Assembly: GCF_029910215.1 (NCBI RefSeq)
Contig: NZ_CP110395.1
Coordinates: forward strand, 3,596,001 to 3,660,000
Length of the DNA stretch: 64,000 nucleotides
Origin: Paraburkholderia sp. D15
Lineage (GTDB): Bacteria; Pseudomonadota; Gammaproteobacteria; Burkholderiales; Burkholderiaceae
Direction: 5' to 3'
Made by a program: the position numbers and the translations under genes. How positions within the stretch are numbered: the first letter of the stretch is position 1; each line of letters starts with the position of its first letter. Below are positions 9,143 through 16,843 of the stretch, one piece after another. Under the pieces are notes generated by a model that was given only the letters and a program-made list of their open reading frames with translations, did not search any database and had not been told where the DNA came from.

Positions 9143-9455
9143 CAAGCGCCCGTTTCACGGGTAGGGGGCCCCCGCGCCCTACCCGCCGTCGACGACACGG
9201 CCGGCTATCGCCTGCTGTCCGCTGGCATCGGCGGTGGCGTCTCGATCCCCCGGTCGAGCGTCACCGCACGAGGCCGGTTCCCTCCTTCCGTTCGGTCGAT
9301 CCGCCACGCCGTCGAGCCAGCCATTCTTTCGACGCAACGTCGAACTCCCCGCTTCACGATCCCGACCGTCGATCCCGGCCGTCGCAAGGAACCCGGAACC
9401 AAACCGGAACACGCGCCTCATATCAATTCAACGTTCGATATGAGGGCACCACAAT
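9143..9455. other. Intergenic region, 313 bp, with a GC hairpin
   Basis: A 9-bp perfect inverted repeat (9158-9166 with 9177-9185, loop 10 nt) lies 15 bp after the repeat-protein stop. It may end that transcript, although no T-run follows. Nothing else is recognisable; the promoter of the next gene should be here. Confidence 0.5.
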
Positions 9456-9932
9456 ATGCAAGGAAACGTCCCGTCCTCCGCGGCACGCGTGGCTACCGGT
9501 CTGCTTGTCACCGCCGCGCTGGGTTTCGCCTCGCTCGCTCATGCGCAGACTCCCGCACCCACGCAGGCCGCCGCGCCGCTGTCGCCGACGCTCTCGCAGG
9601 CCGCCCCGCCGGTCGATCCCACCTTCTCCGCCTATTCGCTCGCCCAGACCTGCAGGCAGAAGAGCGACAACGTCGCGCAAGGACAATGCGTCGGCGCGAT
9701 TCGCGGCATCATTCACGGCTATCAGTACGGCGTGCTGTTCCTGAGTCAACGCAGCGCGTTGCCGGCCAACGAAACGCAACGCGTGTCGCTGTGTTTGCGC
9801 AACACGCCGGTGTCGTCGATCGTCGACGAGTTCGTGACGGATGCTTCGCAAGTCAACGACGAGTCGCTCAAGCACACGCCAGCCGAAGTCGCCGTACTCG
9901 GCTCGGTGCACATGCATCACAACTGCGATTAA
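9456..9932 (+). CDS. Rap1a/Tai-like periplasmic protein
   Basis: A 158-residue exported protein. The signal peptide is clear: a hydrophobic core ATGLLVTAALGFASLAHAQT with an AHA cleavage site. After a Pro/Ala-rich spacer, the mature part has paired cysteines in the pattern CRQKSDNVAQGQCVGAIRGIIHGYQYG, a later Cys in RVSLCLRNTPV and a final Cys near the end (HHNCD). This layout is typical of the Rap1a/Tai family. Its founding members are periplasmic immunity proteins against type VI amidase effectors, but many relatives have no known toxin. No amidase or type VI gene lies nearby, so its role here is open. An AGGG about 10 bases before the ATG supports the start. Confidence 0.7.
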   Translation: MQGNVPSSAARVATGLLVTAALGFASLAHAQTPAPTQAAAPLSPTLSQAAPPVDPTFSAYSLAQTCRQKSDNVAQGQCVGAIRGIIHGYQYGVLFLSQRSALPANETQRVSLCLRNTPVSSIVDEFVTDASQVNDESLKHTPAEVAVLGSVHMHHNCD

Positions 9933-9991
9933 AAACGGCGGCGTAGATAGATAGCGGCGGCGAGCGCCAGGGCCCGCAGTCGCCGTCGCGC

Positions 9992-10837
9992 TCACAGCAT
10001 CTCAAGCGGACGCTTGCTGCGCGGCGGTTTGAAATAAGCGTCGAGCGCCGCGAGTTCGCCGTCGTCGAGCCGCAATTGCGACGCGCGATGATTTTCCTTC
10101 ACGCGCTCGACGCGCCCCGTCTTCGGAATCGCGAACACGCCCGGCTCGCGCAATACCCACGCGAGCGCCACCTGAAACACGGAAAGGCCGCGCGCCTGGG
10201 CGATCTCGTCGAGCGGCGAGTGCCTGGGCAGACGCGCATGATCGACGGGGCTGTACGCCATCGCCGGCAGCTTGCGCGCCGCGAGCCATGGCAGCAGATC
10301 GAATTCCGGTCCGCGGCGCGCCACGTTGTAGAGAATCTGATTGGTCGCGCAGGCATCGCCGCCCGGTACCGCGAAGAGTTCTTCCATGTCCTCGGTGTCG
10401 AAATTGCTGACGCCCCAGTGACGGATCTTGCCCGCGCGGCGCAACGCCTCGAAGCCCTCGACGGTTTCCTCGAGCGGCACCGAGCCGCGCCAGTGCAGCA
10501 GGTACAGATCGAGCCGATCGGTCTTCAGGCGCTTCAGGCTCTGCTCGCAGGCCGCGATCACCCCGCGCCGTCCCGCGTTGTGCGGATACACCTTGCTGAC
10601 CAGAAACACCTGATCGCGCAAACCGGCGAGCGCTTCGCCGAGCAGTTGTTCGGTCGCGCCGTCGCCGTACATTTCCGCCGTATCGATCAGCGTCATGCCG
10701 AGTTCGATCCCGCAGCGCAGCGCGGCGATTTCGGCGGCGCGCCGCGCGGGCGCTTCGCCCATCTCCCACGTGCCCTGCCCCAGTTTCGGAATGCGTTCGC
10801 CGTCCGGCAGGCTCACGCTTGCGATGTCGCTCGTCAT
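9992..10837 (-). CDS. Aldo/keto reductase
   Basis: A 281-residue NADPH-dependent oxidoreductase of the AKR fold, acting in the cytoplasm on an unknown carbonyl substrate. Seen in sequence: GQGTWEMGE at the start, the catalytic Asp/Tyr segment LIDTAEMYGDGATEQLLGEAL, the catalytic Lys in VFLVSKVYPHN, the active-site His in DLYLLHWRGSVPLEETV, and the cofactor-binding end AIPKTGRVERVKENHRAS. It resembles the YeaE/MakR-type AKRs. The ATG has GAGGAG 6 bases upstream, so an upstream in-frame extension is not used. It is divergent from the GntR regulator gene 177 bp away, which could control it. Confidence 0.9.
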   Translation of the reverse strand: MTSDIASVSLPDGERIPKLGQGTWEMGEAPARRAAEIAALRCGIELGMTLIDTAEMYGDGATEQLLGEALAGLRDQVFLVSKVYPHNAGRRGVIAACEQSLKRLKTDRLDLYLLHWRGSVPLEETVEGFEALRRAGKIRHWGVSNFDTEDMEELFAVPGGDACATNQILYNVARRGPEFDLLPWLAARKLPAMAYSPVDHARLPRHSPLDEIAQARGLSVFQVALAWVLREPGVFAIPKTGRVERVKENHRASQLRLDDGELAALDAYFKPPRSKRPLEML

Positions 10838-11014
10838 GCTGACTCCTCGAAATGGCTCGATGGTAAGTAAGGCGTCGGGATGCGCGCCCCGCAAAAAATC
10901 ATAGGCCGAGTTTAGCGGCTGAGCGGGCATCCGACCGGCCACCTGGCAAAAGCCCGCTATAACGCCGCGCGCCGATGTCATAGAATTGCCGCTTGTCCTT
11001 CTTGCGTGAGCCTT

Positions 11015-11761
11015 ATGACTTCTGCCTCGGAAGACCGCTGGCGCGACCTGCGTCCGGACCCGGAAAACGATACGCCGCTGTATCTGCAACTTGCCCGCAA
11101 GCTCGGCGCCGCGATTCACGAGAATCGCTGGAACGCGGGCGAGGCGTTGCCTTCCGAGCGCGTGTTGTCCGAGGCGCTCGGCGTATCGCGGATCACGTCG
11201 CGCAAGGCAATCGCGTTGCTGGTCGAGCAGGGGTTGATCCGGCGCACGCAAGGCGCGGGCAGCTTCATCACGCCGCGCTACGAAGACCCGCTGTCGCGTC
11301 TGTCGAGCTTCAGCGAAATGCTGCGGCGGCGCGGCTTCACGCCGAGTTCGAAGTGGCTGTCGCGCGATATCCTGCCGGCCAATCGCGATGAGGTGATCCA
11401 ATTGGGGTTGTCGCCGGCGGCGGCGGTCACGCGTCTGCGGCGTCTACGGCTCGCCGACGGCATCGTGATGGCGGTCGAGAATTCCACCTTCCCCGCCGCG
11501 GTCATTCCCGATCCGCAGGCGATCGGCGATTCGCTGTACACGTACCTCGAACAGCGCGGCTTGACGATCGTGCGCGCGTTGCAGCATTTCCGCGCGGTAA
11601 ACGCCAGCGATGAAATCGCGCAGCAGATGAGCATCGCACCGAACGACGCGCTGCTGTTGATCACCCGCGTGGGCTACACCGCCGATCAACGGGCGATCGA
11701 ATTGACGGACACGTATTGCCGCAACGACTACTACGACTTCGTTGCGGAGTTGCGGAAGTAG
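11015..11761 (+). CDS. GntR-family transcriptional regulator, HutC/UTRA type
   Basis: A one-component DNA-binding repressor or activator of 248 residues. The N-terminal winged helix (about residues 15-90) shows PLYLQLARKLGAAIHENRW, LPSERVLSEALGVSRITSRKAI and RRTQGAGSFIT. The C-terminal UTRA ligand domain shows RLSSFSEMLRRRGFTPSSKWL and ends in ELTDTYCRNDYYDFVAELRK. UTRA regulators sense small metabolites such as amino sugars or histidine intermediates; the ligand here is unknown. The ATG at 11015 is used, though an in-frame GTG at 11006 is possible; neither has a strong ribosome site. The divergent aldo/keto reductase is the closest candidate target besides itself. Confidence 0.9.
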   Translation: MTSASEDRWRDLRPDPENDTPLYLQLARKLGAAIHENRWNAGEALPSERVLSEALGVSRITSRKAIALLVEQGLIRRTQGAGSFITPRYEDPLSRLSSFSEMLRRRGFTPSSKWLSRDILPANRDEVIQLGLSPAAAVTRLRRLRLADGIVMAVENSTFPAAVIPDPQAIGDSLYTYLEQRGLTIVRALQHFRAVNASDEIAQQMSIAPNDALLLITRVGYTADQRAIELTDTYCRNDYYDFVAELRK

Positions 11762-11897
11762 ACGGGCCCGGTGTCACGCCGCCGGTGGAACGACGGGAGA
11801 CAGGAGACGGGCGGCGAACGCCGGACGTTCGAACCGTGAAGCGCGGGCCGGGCACCACGACGCACCACGTACCCGCGCCGCATACTCGCTCAGCGCA

Positions 11898-13304
11898 TCA
11901 CCACCACTCGGCCGCATGCGCGCCCAGCCTTGCCGGCGGCAACGCGTAAGACGCCGGCGTCCCATCCAGTTGCTCAGCGGGCAATACGCCTGACACCCGG
12001 CCGAAATCGGAATCCACGCTCGCGAGGCAATCCCGAACCTCGTCGAGCGTGACGTCGGGCGCTTGCCAGCCATCGGGAATCTGGCCGAGCGACTGCAACC
12101 ATCGTCCGGTTTGCGCAAGCGACAGCCGCACATGCCAGCTGCCGCCTTCGGTCGCGCGGCGCGCCAGCGCGACCATCGCCCCGAACGCGGCGAGATAGCC
12201 GGTCGCGTGGTCCAGCGCCTGACACGGCAGATGCTTCGGCGCCTTCCATCCCGCCGCCTGCCGCTCGCTCCACGCGATGCCGCTCGCCGACTGCACCAGG
12301 CTGTCGAAGCCGCGCCGCTGCGCCCACGGCCCTTCATGTCCATACGCGGAAACGGATACGTACACAATGCCGGGACGCAGCCGCGCCAGTTCCTCGGGAC
12401 CGAAGCCGCGCGCCGCCAGCGCACCGGGACGATAAGCCTGCAGGAACACGTCGGCATGCGCGGCAAGATCGCGCAACGTGGCGCGCCCCGCTTCGTCGCG
12501 CAGATCGACCAGCGCCGAGCGCTTGCCGCGGCCGTTGTCGATCACCAGCGGCGGGATGTTCGGCAGATGCGGACCGTTGATCATCAGCACGTCGGCGCCG
12601 TGGTGCGCGAGCGCGCGTCCGGCCACCGGTCCCGCGATGATGCGCGACAGGTCCAGCACCCGCACGCCGTCCAGCGCGCGCGGCGCGCCGTGTTCCGTCG
12701 CGTGCGACGGCCTGGGCGGTTCGGATGGCGCGTCGCCGATGCGCTCGATCTCGAACAGCGGCAAGCCCGCGATCGCCTTCGCCTGGTCGAGCGCGGCCCA
12801 TTCGCCGGGCGTGCGAATCAGCGCCGCGCACAACCCGGCGTCGGCGAGCGTCTGATCGAGCGTCGCGCCGTCCCATCGACGGATCGCCGCGGCCACCGCC
12901 TCGGGACTGTTTTCACAATCCAGCACCGTCAGCACGCCTTGCAGATGATGCGGAAAATTCGTGTGCAACTGGATCCAGCCGCCGTCGCGCGTTTCGTAGA
13001 AGCCCATCACCGGATCGCGCAGCGCGGGCGGCGGACCGTCGTCGATCCGCAGATACCGCTCGCTGCGAAACGAGGCCAGCGCGCGCCGCATCTCGACCGT
13101 CACCTGCTGCCGATGACCGCCGCGCAGCCGGTGATATTCCGCCGCCGCGAGCCCGGTCGCCGCGATGGTCGCCGACGCCAGGCTGCCGACCCGGAACACG
13201 GACGGCAAACCGGGATCGTCGCCGCTGAGCGACACGTTGTGCAGTGCGGTCGGGTCGCAGCCCGCCAGGGTCCAGATATGTTTGAGCGCGAGTTCGGATG
13301 TCAT
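11898..13304 (-). CDS. CaiB/BaiF-type (family III) CoA-transferase
   Basis: A 468-residue enzyme that moves CoA between carboxylic acids. The core motif is DGVRVLDLSRIIAGPVAGRALAHHGADVLMI, followed by PPLVIDNGRGKRSALVDLRDEAGRATLRDLAAHADVFLQAYRPGAL and VYVSVSAYGHEGPWAQRRGFDSLVQSASGIAWSE. The N-terminal ~190 residues are a less conserved copy-like domain, common in this subgroup. The usual catalytic Asp falls within the VDLRDEAG to DVFLQ region, though I cannot assign it firmly. It is divergent from the citrate synthase-like gene across 143 bp with palindromic sites, so the two probably form one regulated acyl-CoA pathway. Confidence 0.9.
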   Translation of the reverse strand: MTSELALKHIWTLAGCDPTALHNVSLSGDDPGLPSVFRVGSLASATIAATGLAAAEYHRLRGGHRQQVTVEMRRALASFRSERYLRIDDGPPPALRDPVMGFYETRDGGWIQLHTNFPHHLQGVLTVLDCENSPEAVAAAIRRWDGATLDQTLADAGLCAALIRTPGEWAALDQAKAIAGLPLFEIERIGDAPSEPPRPSHATEHGAPRALDGVRVLDLSRIIAGPVAGRALAHHGADVLMINGPHLPNIPPLVIDNGRGKRSALVDLRDEAGRATLRDLAAHADVFLQAYRPGALAARGFGPEELARLRPGIVYVSVSAYGHEGPWAQRRGFDSLVQSASGIAWSERQAAGWKAPKHLPCQALDHATGYLAAFGAMVALARRATEGGSWHVRLSLAQTGRWLQSLGQIPDGWQAPDVTLDEVRDCLASVDSDFGRVSGVLPAEQLDGTPASYALPPARLGAHAAEWW

Positions 13305-13389
13305 GGCCGTGGTGATCGGAGCGAATAGAGGTTCATCGGGCTTATCGGGTTCTTCGAGTGAGCCGAGTCTAGAATTCCGCCGCTCGCCG

Positions 13390-13424
13390 ATCAATCTTGA
13401 TTATGATAATCAACATATATTGAT
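13390..13424. promoter_or_regulatory. Operator-like palindrome cluster (ATCAA/TTGAT)
   Basis: Four half-sites occur in 35 bp of AT-rich DNA: ATCAA at 13390, TTGAT at 13397, ATCAA at 13409 and TTGAT at 13420. The middle pair forms a 17-bp near-perfect palindrome, TTGATTAT-G-ATAATCAA (13397-13413). The cluster lies between the divergent CoA-transferase and citrate synthase starts, 24 bp before the latter, as expected for an operator. Confidence 0.65.
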
Positions 13425-13447
13425 TTCTTCGGTTCCGATCGCTTTCC

Positions 13448-14677
13448 ATGCCTACATCGAATTCCCTGACCGCACGCGAAGCCGCCGCCGCGCTCGGCAT
13501 CACCCTGCCGACGCTGTATGCGTACGTCAGCCGCGGCATGCTCCAGTCCACGCCGGACGCGCAAGGCAAGCACCGTCTCTACGATGCCGCCGAAGTGCGG
13601 CGCCTCGCCAAACGCAAGGAAGACGGCAAGCGCGCGGGCAAGGTCGCGCAGAAGGTGCTGGACTGGGGCGTGCCGGTGCTCGAATCGTCGATCACGCTGG
13701 TATCCGACGGCCGCCTGCTATATCGCGGACGCGATGCGATGGAGCTGGCGGCCGAGGCGTCGCTGGAAGACGTCGCGGCGTTGCTGTGGGAATGCAGCGC
13801 GCGGCGCATCGCCCAGGCGCCGGCCGTCCCGGTCGCCGCCGCGCAGTGGGGCGCGTGGCTCAAGCTCTGGGCCGACAGCACGCCGCTCGACCGTGCACTG
13901 GTGCTGCTGCCGGCCGCCGCCGCGCAGATGCCGCGCGTGTGGGCGCTCGGCCGTGACGCGCAACTCGATACCGCCTGCGCGGTGATGCGGCTGCTGGCCG
14001 CCGCGATGATGTCGGCGGCGCCGTCGAACGAACCGCTGCATCGGCAACTGGCGGCCGCGTGGCAGGTGCGCAACCGTCAGCAGGCGGGGTTATTGCGCGC
14101 GGCGCTGGTGGCGTGCGCGGACCACGAGTTGAATGCGTCGACCTTCACGGTGCGCTGCATCACGTCGACGGGCACGCATCTGTTCGGCGCGGTGGCGGGC
14201 GGACTGGCCGCGCTGGCCGGACCGCGTCATGGCGGCGAAACCGTGCGGATCGCGGCGCTGCTCGACGAGGCATCGCGCGCGCCCGACCTCGACCGTTATC
14301 TGGCGAATCGCTTCGCCCGCCTCGAGCACGGCGCGCACGGACCGATGCTGTCGGGCTTCGGTCATCCGCTGTATCCGGACGGCGATCCACGCGGACGCCT
14401 GTTGCTGTCGATGCTCGCCGACTGCGCGCCGGCCCGCTCGCCGCTCGGCGACGTGATGGCACTGGCGCGCACGGTGCGCGACACGACCGGCGCGGAACCG
14501 AATGTGGACTTTGGCTTGGTGGCGATCGAACGGGTGCTGGGCTTGCCGCCGGGATCGGCGTTCACGCTGTTCGCGGTGGGCCGGGTGGTCGGCTGGATCG
14601 CCCACGCGATGGAACAGACGCGCGACGGCCGGTTGATCCGGCCGCGCGCGCGGTATGTCGGGGACTATGAGGCGTAG
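13448..14677 (+). CDS. Citrate synthase-family enzyme with N-terminal helix-turn-helix domain
   Basis: A 409-residue fusion. Residues 1-60 look like a MerR/excisionase-type helix-turn-helix (LTAREAAAALGITLPTLYAYVSRGML, then HRLYDAAEVRRLAKRKE). The rest is citrate/2-methylcitrate synthase, the enzyme that condenses acetyl- or propionyl-CoA with oxaloacetate. The three catalytic residues are present: His226 (ADHELNAST), His306 (GFGHPLYPDGDPR) and Asp354 (NVDFGLVAIER). The protein is therefore probably both active and able to bind DNA. The divergent CaiB-type CoA-transferase and the palindromes just upstream suggest that it regulates its own locus. The ATG has a poor ribosome site. Confidence 0.88.
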   Translation: MPTSNSLTAREAAAALGITLPTLYAYVSRGMLQSTPDAQGKHRLYDAAEVRRLAKRKEDGKRAGKVAQKVLDWGVPVLESSITLVSDGRLLYRGRDAMELAAEASLEDVAALLWECSARRIAQAPAVPVAAAQWGAWLKLWADSTPLDRALVLLPAAAAQMPRVWALGRDAQLDTACAVMRLLAAAMMSAAPSNEPLHRQLAAAWQVRNRQQAGLLRAALVACADHELNASTFTVRCITSTGTHLFGAVAGGLAALAGPRHGGETVRIAALLDEASRAPDLDRYLANRFARLEHGAHGPMLSGFGHPLYPDGDPRGRLLLSMLADCAPARSPLGDVMALARTVRDTTGAEPNVDFGLVAIERVLGLPPGSAFTLFAVGRVVGWIAHAMEQTRDGRLIRPRARYVGDYEA

Positions 14678-14789
14678 CCGGGATAGGGATGAGGTGGCTA
14701 GCCCCGATCTCGCGGCAAAGGTGATGAGGAAACCGGGCCTGGCTCAGTGGCTCAGCCGCTAAGGCCCGCCCGCGGCGTCACACTTTTCG

Positions 14790-15095
14790 TCAAGCTACGC
14801 CCAGCCAGCGCGGCAGCCGGTTGAACAGCGACCAGCTTGCGATCGGCGTCATCGCCGTGCGTTCCGAACCGCTCGCCACCGCGAATCGCGCGCCGGCCTG
14901 CCCCGCGCTGATCCACGCGACCGCCCGCTTCGGCAGCTCGACCGACTCGCCGGTGGCGAGCCAATGGTCGGTGGCCTCGCCTTCGACGGTCAGCCAGATC
15001 TCGCCCGAGATCACCTTGAAGATCGACGGACGCGCGACACGCCAGGCCGCGACGGGTTCGCCCTGTTCCAATTCGAAAATCCGGACTTCACGCAT
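14790..15095 (-). CDS. DUF2917 domain protein
   Basis: A 101-residue small protein. It shows the DUF2917 pattern: FELEQGEPVAAWRVARPSIFKVISGEIWLTVEGEATDHWLATGESVELPKRAVAWISAG, a cupin-like series of short strands. The function of the family is unknown. The ATG has AAGGAG 7 bases upstream. Divergent to it is a MocR-type regulator gene 196 bp away, a pairing that in other genomes usually means the regulator controls the small gene. No transmembrane segment or signal peptide is seen. Confidence 0.85.
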   Translation of the reverse strand: MREVRIFELEQGEPVAAWRVARPSIFKVISGEIWLTVEGEATDHWLATGESVELPKRAVAWISAGQAGARFAVASGSERTAMTPIASWSLFNRLPRWLGVA

Positions 15096-15161
15096 CGCAC
15101 TCTCCTTCGAAGCTTTTTCTGTTGTATCGATTATTGACGTGCGATCATCGGATACCCATGC

Positions 15162-15190
15162 ACAGTTCCGAACACTTTCATCGGAACTGT
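15162..15190. promoter_or_regulatory. Operator-like inverted repeat between DUF2917 and MocR genes
   Basis: A perfect 10-bp inverted repeat, ACAGTTCCGA-N9-TCGGAACTGT, lies in the divergent promoter region. A further partial copy (CCGGACAGTT) follows at about 15204. It is the best candidate binding site for the MocR regulator next door. Confidence 0.6.
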
Positions 15191-15291
15191 TCAGTCGAAA
15201 AACCGGACAGTTGCCACAAGCGACTGTCACCTCGGCAAACGGCGAACGCGGCAAGCCGCTGCGCCGTGAGAGAAGCGGGAAAGGAGCCGCG

Positions 15292-16710
15292 ATGAAACTC
15301 GAAATCCAGCTCGAACGGGACAGCGGTGTGCCGCTGACGGAACAGATCGTCACCGGCGTCACCACGTGGATCCGCACGCGCACCGCCCATCCCGGCGCGA
15401 AGCTACCGTCGATCCGCCAGTTCGCGGCCGATTACGGCGTGAGCCGCTTTCCGGTGATCGAAGCGTACGACCGCCTGGTATCGCTCGGTTACGTCGATTC
15501 GCGCCACGGCTCGGGCTTTTATGTGGCCGACCGGCAACCGGCCGGGACGGCTTGCCAGGGCTCGTCGGACCTGCGGCGCGCGGAAGAGGAAACCGACCAT
15601 CTGCTGCAGCAGTTCAACCATCCCGGCGAAATGCTCAAGCTCGGCAGCGGCTTCATTCCGGAAGGCTGGCGCGATGTCGACGCGCTCGCGCAGGCGATCC
15701 GCCACGTATCGCGCACGGACCCCGCGAGCATGGTCGATTACACGACGCCGTTCGGCAATCTGACCTTGCGCGAGCATCTGCAGGCGCGCATCGGCCAGTT
15801 GGGGATTCAGGCCGAGCCGTCGCAGATTCTCATCACCAACGGCGCGAGCCAGGCGTTCGATCTGCTGATCCGCTACATGCTCAAGGCGGGCGACACGATC
15901 TTCGTCGAAGACCCCGGTTACTACAATCTGTACGGCCTGCTGAAGCTGCACGGCGCGAAACTGATCGGCATTCCGCGCACCCGCAACGGCCCGGATCTCG
16001 ACGTCATGCAGGCGCAGTTGAAACTGCACCGGCCGAAGATGCTGTTCATCAACACCGTGTTCCACAATCCGACCGGCACCACGGTCGCGCCGCAGGTCGC
16101 GTTCCGGCTGCTGCAGATGGCGCGCGAACACAACTTCTCGATCGTCGAGGACGACATCTACGCGGATTTTCAGACCGACGTCACCGATCGGCTCGCCACG
16201 CTCGATCAACTCGAACATGTGATCTACGTGGGCGGATTGTCGAAGACGCTATCGTCGTCGCTGCGGATCGGCTACGTGGTTGCGAGCCCGGCCATCATCA
16301 AGGATCTGGTCGACATCAAGATGCTGACGAGTATCGGCGGCTCGCGTTTTGCGGAGGCGGTCGCCGTGTCGCTGCTGGAGCGCGGCGCGTATCGCAAGTA
16401 CCTGGAACGCCTGCGCCGCCGTATGCGCGACGCGCTCGGCTCGACCATCCAGACGCTCGAGGATGCCGGGTGGGAGTTGTTCGATAAACCCGTCGGCGGC
16501 AAATTCCTGTGGGCGCGCGTGCCGCATGTCGGTGATGCGCAACGGCTCGTCGAGTGCGGGGCGCCGCTGGGCGTGACGGTCGCGCCGGGGCACTATTTCC
16601 GGCCAGGCATGGAGGTGAGTCCGTGGACTCGCATTCATATCGCGTTTGGAAACGCCCCGCGCGCGCAGGCGTTTTTTCATGCGGCGGCGAAGTTGCCGGA
16701 GTCGGCGTGA
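15292..16710 (+). CDS. MocR-type regulator: GntR winged helix fused to PLP-dependent aminotransferase domain
   Basis: A 472-residue member of the MocR subfamily. The N-terminal winged helix (about residues 8-80) reads PLTEQIVTGVTTWIRTRTAHPGAKLPSIRQFAADYGVSRFPVIEAYDRL, then DSRHGSGFYVADR. The C-terminal class I aminotransferase-like domain (about 120-470) has ITNGASQAFDLLIRYML, FVEDPGYYNLYGLL, FHNPTGTTV and the pyridoxal-phosphate lysine Lys318 in YVGGLSKTLSSSLRIGYV. Such proteins use bound PLP or an amino acid adduct as the signal, rather than as an enzyme. The ATG has AAGGAG at 15281; a longer open frame upstream is non-coding. Likely target: the divergent DUF2917 gene and itself. Confidence 0.93.
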   Translation: MKLEIQLERDSGVPLTEQIVTGVTTWIRTRTAHPGAKLPSIRQFAADYGVSRFPVIEAYDRLVSLGYVDSRHGSGFYVADRQPAGTACQGSSDLRRAEEETDHLLQQFNHPGEMLKLGSGFIPEGWRDVDALAQAIRHVSRTDPASMVDYTTPFGNLTLREHLQARIGQLGIQAEPSQILITNGASQAFDLLIRYMLKAGDTIFVEDPGYYNLYGLLKLHGAKLIGIPRTRNGPDLDVMQAQLKLHRPKMLFINTVFHNPTGTTVAPQVAFRLLQMAREHNFSIVEDDIYADFQTDVTDRLATLDQLEHVIYVGGLSKTLSSSLRIGYVVASPAIIKDLVDIKMLTSIGGSRFAEAVAVSLLERGAYRKYLERLRRRMRDALGSTIQTLEDAGWELFDKPVGGKFLWARVPHVGDAQRLVECGAPLGVTVAPGHYFRPGMEVSPWTRIHIAFGNAPRAQAFFHAAAKLPESA

Positions 16711-16843
16711 TGTGGGCAAGGCGTGAGCGGGGCGTGGGAGCGGACGGTGGCCGATGCGTCCTTTGCCTTCCACGCTGCGACCGGCGGCGCTTTTCCCTAG
16801 AATAACGAGTCCCAGTCCGTCCAAAGTGCGCTAGCCGCTGCCC

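Noticed and set aside
8217..9158. Minus-strand open frame with RCFRRR repeats
   Set aside because: It is the antisense image of the SSGGG/GGGF repeat gene, which has the plausible ribosome site and signal segment.
12063..13328. Open frame of 421 codons on the plus strand
   Set aside because: It is antisense to the CaiB-type CoA-transferase and shows only shadow composition.
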